Of a stretch of DNA of 14,724 nt, positions 1-5,779 are shown one piece after another. The stretch covers positions 1 through 14,724 of the forward strand of contig SKTN01000274.1 in assembly GCA_007117945.1 (NCBI GenBank). Reading direction: 5' to 3'. Source of the stretch: Nitriliruptoraceae bacterium (GTDB taxonomy: Bacteria > Actinomycetota > Nitriliruptoria > Nitriliruptorales > Nitriliruptoraceae). Each line of letters opens with the position of its first letter. Position 1 is the stretch's first letter. Below the pieces are notes generated by a model that saw only the letters and a program-made list of their open reading frames with translations, did not search any database and had not been told where the DNA came from. The translations under genes and the position numbers were made by a program.

Positions 1-22
1 CACGACGCGACGCTCGCTCACG
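1..22 (-). CDS. Likely start of cofE/fbiB, cut by window edge
   Basis: On the minus strand a GTG at 22-20 overlaps the cofD stop (20-18) as GTGA, the usual sign of translational coupling. The seven visible codons read M-S-E-R-R-V-V. In many actinobacteria the gene directly after cofD/fbiA is fbiB/cofE, the F420-0:gamma-glutamyl ligase, so position and overlap suggest that identity. Seven codons cannot prove it and no strong Shine-Dalgarno sequence precedes the GTG. The assignment is inference from context. Confidence 0.4.
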
Positions 23-953
23 ACGCGACGCCGGCGAGGTGGAGGCAGGTCCGGGCCAGGTCGGCGGCCACGGTCACCTCGTCCATCATCGTGTCGGTCA
101 CGGCGCAGGACAGGCCGAGCGAGCGGACCTCCGAGGCCTGCTCGGCGTCCCGCTCATCGAGCACCCAGCCGTCGAGCCACTCCCGGTAGTGCGACGCGAC
201 GCCCCGCGCGGACACCTCGGCGCCAACCGCCGGCAGGAGCCGGTGTGCCATGCCCCTGACCACCTCGCCACCGACGATGGGTGAGACCCCCACGACGGGG
301 GCGGGGGTGGTGGCCAGGGCCTCCCGGATCCCGGGTACCTCCAGGATGGTGCCGATGGAGACCACCGGGTTGGAGGGGGCGACGAGCACGACATCGGCGT
401 CGACGATCGCCTCGACCACGCCCGGTGCCGGTCGGGCCGTGGCTGCGCCCTGCAGTCGGACACCACGGACCTCGGGACGGCCACGCTCGCGGACCCAGTA
501 CTCCTGGAAGTGCAGGTCCCGCCCGTCGGCGGTGGTGATGCGGGTCTCCACGGGGTCGTCGGTCGCCGGCAGCAGCCGCAGGTCCAGACCGAAGGCGCGC
601 GTCACCTCGGCGGTGACGGTGGACAGGCTGGCGCCCTGCGACAGGCGCAGGGAACGGTGCAGGTGGGTCGCGAGGTCGCGGTCGCCGAGGGTGAACCACG
701 GCTCGTGGCCGAAACGCTCCAGCTCCCCGGCGACCACGTGGCTCTCCTGGGCCCGCCCCCACTGCTGTTCGGGGTGGACCACACCGGCCAGCCAGTAGGT
801 GATGGAGTCGAGGTCGGGGCAGATCCGCAGCCCGAGCCGTGTGAGGTCGTCGCCGACGTTGACGATCGCGACGATCTCCTCGGCCGGCACCACCTGGGTG
901 AGGCCGCGGAGGAAGCGGGCGGCACCCACCCCACCCGCCAGCACCGTGTACAT
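18..953 (-). CDS. cofD: CofD/FbiA, 2-phospho-L-lactate (phosphoenolpyruvate) transferase of F420 synthesis
   Basis: This 311-residue protein joins the three-carbon phospho group to the deazaflavin F0, making (dehydro-)F420-0 from F0 and the guanylyl-activated three-carbon unit. It acts in the cytoplasm. CofD-family motifs are visible: GGVGAARFLRG (residues 7-17), VNVGDD (31-36), ICPDLDS (44-50), WFTLGDRDLATH (86-97), PSNPVVSIG (193-201) and SPIVGGEVVRG (224-234). The length fits the family. The open frame extends back to 1388, but that part runs through repeat DNA and has no CofD similarity. The ATG at 953 is preceded by GAGGGAG and puts the glycine loop at the expected N-terminus, so I chose it. 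It lies divergent from fbiC and probably couples to cofE downstream. Family assignment is firm; the exact substrate (2-phospholactate or phosphoenolpyruvate) is not decided by the sequence. Confidence 0.95.
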   Translation of the reverse strand: MYTVLAGGVGAARFLRGLTQVVPAEEIVAIVNVGDDLTRLGLRICPDLDSITYWLAGVVHPEQQWGRAQESHVVAGELERFGHEPWFTLGDRDLATHLHRSLRLSQGASLSTVTAEVTRAFGLDLRLLPATDDPVETRITTADGRDLHFQEYWVRERGRPEVRGVRLQGAATARPAPGVVEAIVDADVVLVAPSNPVVSIGTILEVPGIREALATTPAPVVGVSPIVGGEVVRGMAHRLLPAVGAEVSARGVASHYREWLDGWVLDERDAEQASEVRSLGLSCAVTDTMMDEVTVAADLARTCLHLAGVAS

Positions 954-956
954 CCT

Positions 957-1110
957 GTCCGCTCCCTCGCTGTGGTCTGTCCGTCGCTCTGCGGTGTCGG
1001 CTGCGTGGCCCTGCGGTGTCCGGTGTGTTGCTGCGCCGTGGTGGGTCCGTCGCTCTGCGGTGTCGGGTCCGTTGCTCTGCCGCGTGGGGTCCGCAGCCTG
1101 GTGCGCACGG
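957..1110. repeat. Degenerate 22-bp tandem repeat array (about 7 units)
   Basis: Units start at 957, 979, 1001, 1023, 1045, 1067 and 1089. The units at 979-1000 and 1045-1066 are identical over all 22 bases. The others keep parts of the pattern GTCCGT-N-GCTCTGCGGTGT, for example CTGCGGTGTC at 989, 1011 and 1055. The first unit overlaps the cofD ribosome binding site. A 22-bp period is about two DNA helical turns and is not a multiple of three, which argues against protein-coding selection. The plus strand has no A from 953 to 1094. Confidence 0.8.
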
Positions 1111-1121
1111 CCGTTGTGGTC
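1111..1121 (+). promoter_or_regulatory. CCGTTGTGGTC site, half of a palindrome seen elsewhere
   Basis: The 11-mer CCGTTGTGGTC is identical to the right arm and flank of the palindrome upstream of whiB (5154-5164). It shares 10 bases with the palindrome in the DUF3499 promoter (11428-11437). Here the left arm is poorly conserved (GCGCACGG), so it would be a half site. It lies between the divergent cofD and fbiC genes. Regulatory function is inference from recurrence. Confidence 0.3.
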
Positions 1122-1144
1122 GCGTCTGCGCGTGTCCAGGGTCT

Positions 1145-1216
1145 GCGTGCGCTTCCCGGGGTGGGGCCCGGCGTGCGAGCCCAGGTTGTAGCCCGGCGTG
1201 CGGGCCCGGGGTGCGC
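1145..1216. repeat. Second short tandem repeat, about 25-bp period, 3 units
   Basis: The pattern GCGTGCG-N2/3-CCCGGGGTG starts at 1145, 1171 and 1196. The best pair is GCCCGGCGTGCGAGCCC (1166-1182) against GCCCGGCGTGCGGGCCC (1191-1207), with one mismatch. It follows the 22-bp array and has a different period and unit, so it is a separate event. No coding role is seen. Confidence 0.6.
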
Positions 1217-1339
1217 ATGTGGACCGGCGCGTCAGGCCGGTGGCACCGGGTCTCGGGCACCGTGTCCGCCGGGCGTGCAGCGTAGGGCCTGCGTCGGGGT
1301 CGCTACCGTGCCGCGCGGCAGCGACGTTGAGGAGCACGG

Positions 1340-4003
1340 GTGACCGACACCGCCCCCGAGGTGCTGGAGCGCCTGCGGCCCCGCGCACTGCACCGGGCCG
1401 AGGAGGGGCGCACCCTCACGCGCGACGAGGCGGCGGCACTGCTCACCGCCCGGGACGGCGACCTGGAACGCCTCCTCGCGGTCGCCGGCCGGGTCCGCGA
1501 CGCCGCCCCGTGGTACGCCGACGGTGGCTGGGGGCGGGCCCCCGACGGGCGCCGACGGGTGACCTACTCCCGCAAGGTCTTCGTCCCCCTGACCCACCTG
1601 TGCCGCGACGCCTGCGGGTACTGCACCTTCGCGTGGCCGCCGAAGCAGGACCTGCCCGCCTACATGGCGCCCGAGCAGGTCCTCGAGGTGGCCCGGGAGG
1701 GACAGGCCGCCGGCTGCACCGAGGTGCTGTTCACCCTCGGCGACACGCCCGAGGCGCGCTACCCGGCCGCGAAGGAGTGGCTGGCGGCCCGCGGGTACGA
1801 GACCACCCTCGAGTACCTGCGCGCGGTGTCGATCCAGGTGATCGAGGAGACGGGGGTACTGCCCCACCTCAACCCGGGTGTGATGGGTTGGGCCGACCTG
1901 GCCACGCTCAAGCAGGTCTCCGCGTCCATGGGGATCATGCTCGAGACCACCTCCGAGCGACTGCTCGCCAGGGGTGAGGCCCACTTCCAGGCCCCCGACA
2001 AGGAGCCGGCCCGGCGGCTGCGGACCCTCGAGGATGCCGGCCGGCTGTCGGTGCCCTTCACCTCGGGGCTGCTGATCGGGATCGGGGAGACCCTCGGTGA
2101 GCGGATCGACACGCTCCACGCCCTACGCGACGTCCATCGCCGTTACGGGCACCTCCAGGAGGTGATCGTCCAGAACTTCCGGGCCAAGCCCGACACCGCG
2201 ATGCGCGATCATCCGGAGCCCACCTTCGAGGACCTGCTCGCGACCATCGCCACGGCCCGGATCGTGCTGGGTCCCACGGTCCACCTGCAGGCCCCGCCCA
2301 ACCTCTCGCCGGGCACCTTCCCCCAGTTGCTGCGCGCCGGGATCGACGACTGGGGCGGGGTGTCGCCCCTGACGCCCGATCACGTCAACCCCGAGGCCCC
2401 CTGGCCGCACCTCGACGAGCTGGCGCGTCGCTCCGCGGAGGAGGGGTTCGTCCTCGCCCAGCGGCTACCCGTCTACCCCGAGCACGCCACGATGCCCGAC
2501 CCGTGGCTCGCGGGCCGCATGCGCGGGCCCGTCGCCACGCTGATGGACGAGCACGGGCTGGCCCGTGCGGGTGTGGTCGCAGAGGGACAGCCCTGGCAGG
2601 ACCCGGAGGTGATCTCCGGGAGGGTGACGGCGCAGATGGCCGCGGTGATGGACGGCGAGGAGGACGGCAGCGCGGCTGGGGCGACCTCAGGGCCATCCGG
2701 GACCGCAGGTGGGCCCAATGGCTCGCCCTCCGAGCGCGGCGATGGCGGGTCCGCGGCCGACGGCCGCAACGCCCGCTCCGCAGCCGCCGGGGATGACCTC
2801 CACCGGGCGGTGTTCGGCGACCTCCACGTCATCGCCGACGGTGTGCTGGCCGCGAACGCTCCCCGCGCCGAGGGGCCGGCCCGCAGCGCGATCCGCCGGG
2901 ACGTGGCCGCCGCCCTGGCCAAGGCCCAGGCCGGCACCGTGCTCGACGATGCGCAGGCGCTGCTGCTGTTCGACACCACCGGTGTGGAACTCGACGCGCT
3001 GGCCGCTGCCGCCGACGAGGTCCGCGCCGACCGGGTCGGGGACACGGTCACCTACGTCGTCAACCGCAACATCAACTTCACCAACGTCTGTTACACCGGC
3101 TGCCGGTTCTGCGCCTTCGCCCAGCGTCGGGACGACCCGGACGCCTACACCCTCTCGCTGACCCAGCTGGCTGACCGGGCCGAGGAGGCCTGGAACATCG
3201 GGGCCACCGAGGTGTGCATGCAGGGGGGCATCCACCCGGACCTGCCGGGTGACTACTACTTCGAGGTGCTCGACGCGGTACGCGAGCGGGTCCCGCAGCT
3301 GCACGTGCACGCCTTCTCACCCATGGAGGTGGTCAACGGCGCGACGCGGATGGGCATCTCGATCCGCGAGTGGCTCGAGGAGGCCAGGCGGCGCGGGCTC
3401 AGCTCGATCCCGGGCACGGCCGCGGAGATCCTCGACGACGACGTCCGCTGGGTGCTGACCAAGGGCAAACTCCCCACCGCCCAGTGGATCGAGGTCGTCA
3501 CCACCGCCCACGAGGTGGGGCTGCGCTCCTCCTCGACGATGATGTACGGCCACGTGGACGAGCCCCGGCACTGGGTCGCCCACCTGAAGCTGCTGCGGGA
3601 GCTCCAGGAGCGCACGGGCGGGTTCACGGAGTTCGTGCCCCTGCCCTTCGTGCACCAGCTCGCCCCCATCTACCTCGCCGGGGTCGCCCGGCCGGGTTCC
3701 ACCTGGGAGGACGACCGCCGGGTGCATGCCGTGGCGCGGCTGCTGCTGCAGGGCGCGATCGACCACGTCCAGCTGTCCTGGGTCAAGGTCGGCCTCGAGC
3801 GCGGGGTCGATCTCCTGCGCGGCGGGTGCGACGACCTCGGCGGCACGCTGATGGAGGAGACGATCTCCCGGATGGCAGGGAGCAACCACGGCGTGCGCAA
3901 GAGCATCGAGGAGCTCGAGGCTGCCGCGCGCCAGGCCGGTCGCCCGGTGCGCCAGCGCACGACCCTCTACGGGCGTGTTCCGGAGCCAGATCCGGCGGGG
4001 TGA
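1340..4003 (+). CDS. fbiC: FbiC, fused CofG-CofH 7,8-didemethyl-8-hydroxy-5-deazariboflavin (F0) synthase
   Basis: The 887-residue protein contains two radical-SAM enzymes. The CofH part joins tyrosine to 5-amino-6-ribitylaminouracil and the CofG part closes the ring to give F0, the F420 chromophore. Each half carries the iron-sulfur motif CX3CX2C: Cys88/92/95 in CRDACGYC (CofG half, about residues 40-430) and Cys584/588/591 in CYTGCRFC (CofH half, about 489-875). The CofH signature NINFTNVCYTGCRFCAF is clear. Between them, residues 440-487 form an Ala/Gly/Ser-rich, low-complexity linker that looks longer than usual. The GTG start at 1340 has GAGGAG five bases upstream (1329-1334). The fused order CofG-then-CofH is the actinobacterial form; many archaea have two genes. 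CofD, encoded divergently, uses its product. Confidence 0.97.
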   Translation: MTDTAPEVLERLRPRALHRAEEGRTLTRDEAAALLTARDGDLERLLAVAGRVRDAAPWYADGGWGRAPDGRRRVTYSRKVFVPLTHLCRDACGYCTFAWPPKQDLPAYMAPEQVLEVAREGQAAGCTEVLFTLGDTPEARYPAAKEWLAARGYETTLEYLRAVSIQVIEETGVLPHLNPGVMGWADLATLKQVSASMGIMLETTSERLLARGEAHFQAPDKEPARRLRTLEDAGRLSVPFTSGLLIGIGETLGERIDTLHALRDVHRRYGHLQEVIVQNFRAKPDTAMRDHPEPTFEDLLATIATARIVLGPTVHLQAPPNLSPGTFPQLLRAGIDDWGGVSPLTPDHVNPEAPWPHLDELARRSAEEGFVLAQRLPVYPEHATMPDPWLAGRMRGPVATLMDEHGLARAGVVAEGQPWQDPEVISGRVTAQMAAVMDGEEDGSAAGATSGPSGTAGGPNGSPSERGDGGSAADGRNARSAAAGDDLHRAVFGDLHVIADGVLAANAPRAEGPARSAIRRDVAAALAKAQAGTVLDDAQALLLFDTTGVELDALAAAADEVRADRVGDTVTYVVNRNINFTNVCYTGCRFCAFAQRRDDPDAYTLSLTQLADRAEEAWNIGATEVCMQGGIHPDLPGDYYFEVLDAVRERVPQLHVHAFSPMEVVNGATRMGISIREWLEEARRRGLSSIPGTAAEILDDDVRWVLTKGKLPTAQWIEVVTTAHEVGLRSSSTMMYGHVDEPRHWVAHLKLLRELQERTGGFTEFVPLPFVHQLAPIYLAGVARPGSTWEDDRRVHAVARLLLQGAIDHVQLSWVKVGLERGVDLLRGGCDDLGGTLMEETISRMAGSNHGVRKSIEELEAAARQAGRPVRQRTTLYGRVPEPDPAG

Positions 4004-4283
4004 GGGCTGCGTCGTCCCGCCGTGTGCCGGTGCGGTGCGCGGTGTGCGCGGTGGTTGCACGGAGCAGAGGTCGAGATCGGGTCGTGGGCTGCAGCGCGTG
4101 CAGGCGGCTGATCCGGCCCCTCGCAGCGCCCTGCGGTGGGCTCGCGACCACCGTGCCGTTGACCCGGGAAACCGTGATCTGCGGGGGCTCACGCCGTGAT
4201 CTGCGGTGATCGGCTGCCCCTGCCGGGCGGTGCCCGCGCCTGCTCGACGGTGTCCAGGATGCGCCCGGGTTACGCCACATCTC

Positions 4284-4323
4284 GACAGAAACCTATACAC
4301 CTGGCTTGACAGAACCTGTACAG
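4284..4323 (+). repeat. Tandem repeat across the sigma-gene promoter
   Basis: GACAGAAACCTATACA (4284-4299) is repeated as GACAGAACCTGTACA (4308-4322), 24 bp apart with one deleted base. The second copy includes most of the -35 hexamer and contains the perfect palindrome CTGTACAG (4316-4323), which lies between -35 and -10. The arrangement could be a two-site operator, or the result of a promoter duplication. Confidence 0.45.
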
Positions 4324-4334
4324 CACGCCACGAT
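4306..4334 (+). promoter_or_regulatory. Predicted housekeeping-type promoter of the ECF sigma gene
   Basis: A perfect TTGACA (-35, 4306-4311) is followed after 17 bp by CACGAT (4329-4334), which keeps the A and final AT of a -10 box. Transcription would start near 4341, about 31 nt before the GTG start at 4372, and the leader contains GGAGG. The same layout (TTGACC-17-CAGGAT) precedes whiB. No sequence resembling a SigK-type autoregulatory promoter was recognised. Confidence 0.55.
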
Positions 4335-4371
4335 TGCATCCTCAACGACACCGCACCTTCCCGGAGGAACC

Positions 4372-4977
4372 GTGGCCGCCGCTGCTCTCTCGATGGCTCC
4401 CAGCCAGATCAGCACCGCTCGTAGCTTCACCGACCTCACGAGCGAGGAACTCCTCGTCGCCGTCGGGGGTGCGGACCAGGCGGCCTTCGCCGTGCTGTAC
4501 GACCGCGTGTCCCCCCAGGTGCTCGGGGTCGCGCTCCGGGTGCTCCGCGACCGGGCGCTGGCCGAGGAGGTCACCCAGGAGGTGCTCGTCGAGGTGTGGC
4601 GCAAGGCGGACCGTTTCGACCCGGACCGTGGTACCGCGTCGGGCTGGATCACCACCCTGGCGCACCGCCGGGCCGTGGACCGCGTCCGCAGCGAGCAGGC
4701 GTCCCGGGACCGCGACGACCGGGTCTCCCGTCGCGACGAGGTCCGGGCCTTCGACTCGGTGGCGGACGAGGTGCAGGTCAACCTCGACCACTGGCAGGTG
4801 CGGCGCGCCCTGGCGACCCTGACCGAGCGGCAGCGCGAGGCCATCGAGCTGGCCTACTTCGGCGGTCACACCTACCGCGACGTCGCCCGGGTGCTGGGCA
4901 TCCCCGAGGGCACCGCGAAGTCGCGGCTGCGGGACGGCCTCCTGCGGCTGCGTGAGGCCCTGGAGGGCCTGGTGTGA
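4372..4977 (+). CDS. ECF RNA polymerase sigma factor, SigK-like (ECF19 type)
   Basis: The 201-residue protein directs RNA polymerase to a specific promoter set. Region 2 spans about residues 36-106: LYDRVSPQVLGVALRVLRD, the core-binding EEVTQEVLVEVWRKADRFDP (65-84) and the -10-reading GWITTLAHRRAVDRVRS (91-107). Region 4 spans about 143-200 with the helix-turn-helix THTYRDVARVLGIPEGTAKSRL-like segment (about 166-187). The pattern resembles mycobacterial SigK. The frame opens at a TTG at 4306, but that TTG is the promoter -35 box. The GTG at 4372, preceded by GGAGG (4363-4367), is the better start. SigK-type factors usually have an adjacent anti-sigma gene; none follows here, where the next 266 nt are non-coding. 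The ECF class is certain; the subgroup is likely. Confidence 0.9.
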   Translation: MAAAALSMAPSQISTARSFTDLTSEELLVAVGGADQAAFAVLYDRVSPQVLGVALRVLRDRALAEEVTQEVLVEVWRKADRFDPDRGTASGWITTLAHRRAVDRVRSEQASRDRDDRVSRRDEVRAFDSVADEVQVNLDHWQVRRALATLTERQREAIELAYFGGHTYRDVARVLGIPEGTAKSRLRDGLLRLREALEGLV

Positions 4978-5016
4978 GCTGATCCCCGGGCCTGCTGGAC
5001 TGCGCGCCCCGACCCG

Positions 5017-5040
5017 AGCCCGCGCCACCTGGCGCGGGCT
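5017..5040 (+). terminator. Strong hairpin after the sigma gene, probable terminator
   Basis: AGCCCGCGCC (5017-5026) and GGCGCGGGCT (5031-5040) pair perfectly over 10 bp around the loop ACCT, 40 nt after the sigma stop. No T-run follows (TTCGTCG), which is common in high-GC actinobacteria. The right half, GCCACCTGGCGCGGGCT (5024-5040), recurs exactly at 5058-5074, so the structure has been partly duplicated. Confidence 0.6.
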
Positions 5041-5146
5041 TCGTCGTGCATCGGGCGGCCACCTGGCGCGGGCTCGCCCCTGCGCGCTGCCCCACCCGCT
5101 CCCCGCCCCGTGGCATACCAGCCGTCGTGGCCGTCGGGGTCGTCAG

Positions 5147-5162
5147 CCACAACCCGTTGTGG
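5147..5162. promoter_or_regulatory. Palindrome upstream of the whiB promoter, candidate operator
   Basis: CCACAAC-CC-GTTGTGG is a perfect 7-bp inverted repeat with a 2-nt centre. It ends 8 bp before the predicted -35 box of whiB, so its centre is near -51, a typical activator position. The right arm plus flank, CCGTTGTGGT, recurs at 1111 and within the DUF3499 promoter. The binding protein is unknown. Confidence 0.45.
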
Positions 5163-5170
5163 TCCCGGGC

Positions 5171-5199
5171 TTGACCGACCGCCCAGACTCGTGCAGGAT
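5171..5199 (+). promoter_or_regulatory. Predicted whiB promoter
   Basis: TTGACC (5171-5176) and CAGGAT (5194-5199) are 17 bp apart, giving a start near 5206 and a leader of about 38 nt. A small inverted repeat, GTGTA-GT-TACAC (5207-5218), sits at the predicted start and could be an operator. AGGAG (5232-5236) then precedes the GTG start. The rest of the 4978-5243 gap holds the hairpin, its duplicate and the palindrome. Confidence 0.45.
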
Positions 5200-5243
5200 G
5201 CCAGCCGTGTAGTTACACCGCTGTCGGCAGGTAGGAGTGGCAG

Positions 5244-5510
5244 GTGGGAGCCATCACCGAGCTGTCCACGAAGCTCGCGTTCGACGCGGACGATCGTGTC
5301 TGGATGCTCGAGGCCAAGTGCCTCGACGCCGACCCTGAGGCCTTCTTCCCGGAGAAGGGCGGATCGACCCGCGAAGCCAAGCGCATCTGCGCCACCTGCC
5401 CTGTGCGTGGGGAGTGCCTCGACCACGCCCTGGCCAACGACGAGCGCTTCGGCATCTGGGGCGGCCTCTCGGAGCGAGAACGCCGGCGCGCCAAGCGACT
5501 CACCGCCTGA
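5244..5510 (+). CDS. whiB: WhiB-family iron-sulfur transcription factor, WhiB2/WhmD type
   Basis: This 88-residue Wbl protein binds a [4Fe-4S] cluster through Cys26, Cys49, Cys52 and Cys58 (C-x22-C-x2-C-x5-C) and acts with the housekeeping sigma factor on DNA. The GIWGG turn (70-74) and the basic tail RERRRAKR (78-85) are present. The stretch DPEAFFPEKGGSTREAKRIC and the sequence DERFGIWGGLSERERRR match the Streptomyces WhiB and mycobacterial WhiB2/WhmD subgroup, which controls septation and cell division. The GTG at 5244 has AGGAG seven bases upstream. In mycobacteria whiB2 lies near fbiA/fbiB and manB, as here. The subgroup is recognised from sequence memory, not a tree. Confidence 0.95.
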   Translation: MGAITELSTKLAFDADDRVWMLEAKCLDADPEAFFPEKGGSTREAKRICATCPVRGECLDHALANDERFGIWGGLSERERRRAKRLTA

Positions 5511-5581
5511 TCCGGCGGGGTGCGACCGGCACCGCGGCCCACCTGAGGGTGGCCCGCCGGTCACCGTCGTGCGGCCACCGC

Positions 5582-5614
5582 GCCGGTCGGGCCCCGGCGA
5601 CCGGCTGATAGCCT
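5582..5614 (+). promoter_or_regulatory. Hairpin and possible -10 element before the glycosyltransferase gene
   Basis: GCCGGTCG (5582-5589) pairs perfectly with CGACCGGC (5598-5605) around an 8-nt loop. It could end whiB transcription, although it has no T-run. TAGCCT (5609-5614) directly follows and fits the actinobacterial TANNNT -10 pattern; no good -35 is seen because the hairpin occupies that place. Initiation near 5621 would give a leader of about 160 nt. The leader contains a further small hairpin, CCGGTC-AC-GACCGG (5631-5644), and nothing I recognise as a riboswitch. Confidence 0.35.
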
Positions 5615-5779
5615 GCGCCGTCGCGCGCTCCCGGTCACGACCGGCGTGCGGACGGTGAGCTCAGGGTCCGACGAGGGCGCAGCACGCGGGCCTCCGAGGG
5701 CCCACGGCTGTGGCCTGCCTGCGCGCGGTGCGTCCGTGGATGCGGACCGCCACGCAGTTCCGAGGAGGAAGCGGACACC

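Larger units (their letters stand above)
954..1339. other. Divergent cofD/fbiC intergenic region, repeat-filled
   Basis: This 386-nt gap separates the divergent cofD and fbiC genes and must hold both promoters. It is mostly two degenerate tandem arrays (957-1110 and 1145-1216) and is extremely poor in A on the plus strand. No convincing -35/-10 pair is visible for cofD because the array next to it has no A on the plus strand (no T on the minus strand). A weak TANNNT element (TACCGT, 1304-1309) lies 30 nt before the fbiC start and could serve it. Open frames cross the region in several phases, but they look like repeat translations, not genes. Confidence 0.6.
4004..4371. other. Non-coding region between fbiC and the ECF sigma gene
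   Basis: This 368-nt stretch has no believable gene. It contains a short direct repeat, CCGTGATCTGCGG, at 4172-4184 and 4194-4206, again 22 bp apart. The second copy with its flank loosely resembles the 22-bp units upstream of fbiC. The last 90 nt are less GC-rich and hold the sigma-gene promoter and its repeats. No clear terminator for fbiC was found. Confidence 0.5.

Noticed and set aside
957..1110. CRISPR array
   Set aside because: Units of 22 bp are directly joined and degenerate, without unique spacers of regular length, and no cas genes are present.
954..1388. Upstream extension of the cofD frame (about 145 codons)
   Set aside because: It translates the tandem arrays into Arg/Thr/Ala-rich sequence, runs into the fbiC gene, and the ATG at 953 has a ribosome site and begins at the conserved CofD N-terminus.
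4306..4371. TTG at 4306 as the sigma factor start
   Set aside because: This TTG is part of the TTGACA -35 box and has no ribosome site. GTG 4372 has GGAGG at the right distance.
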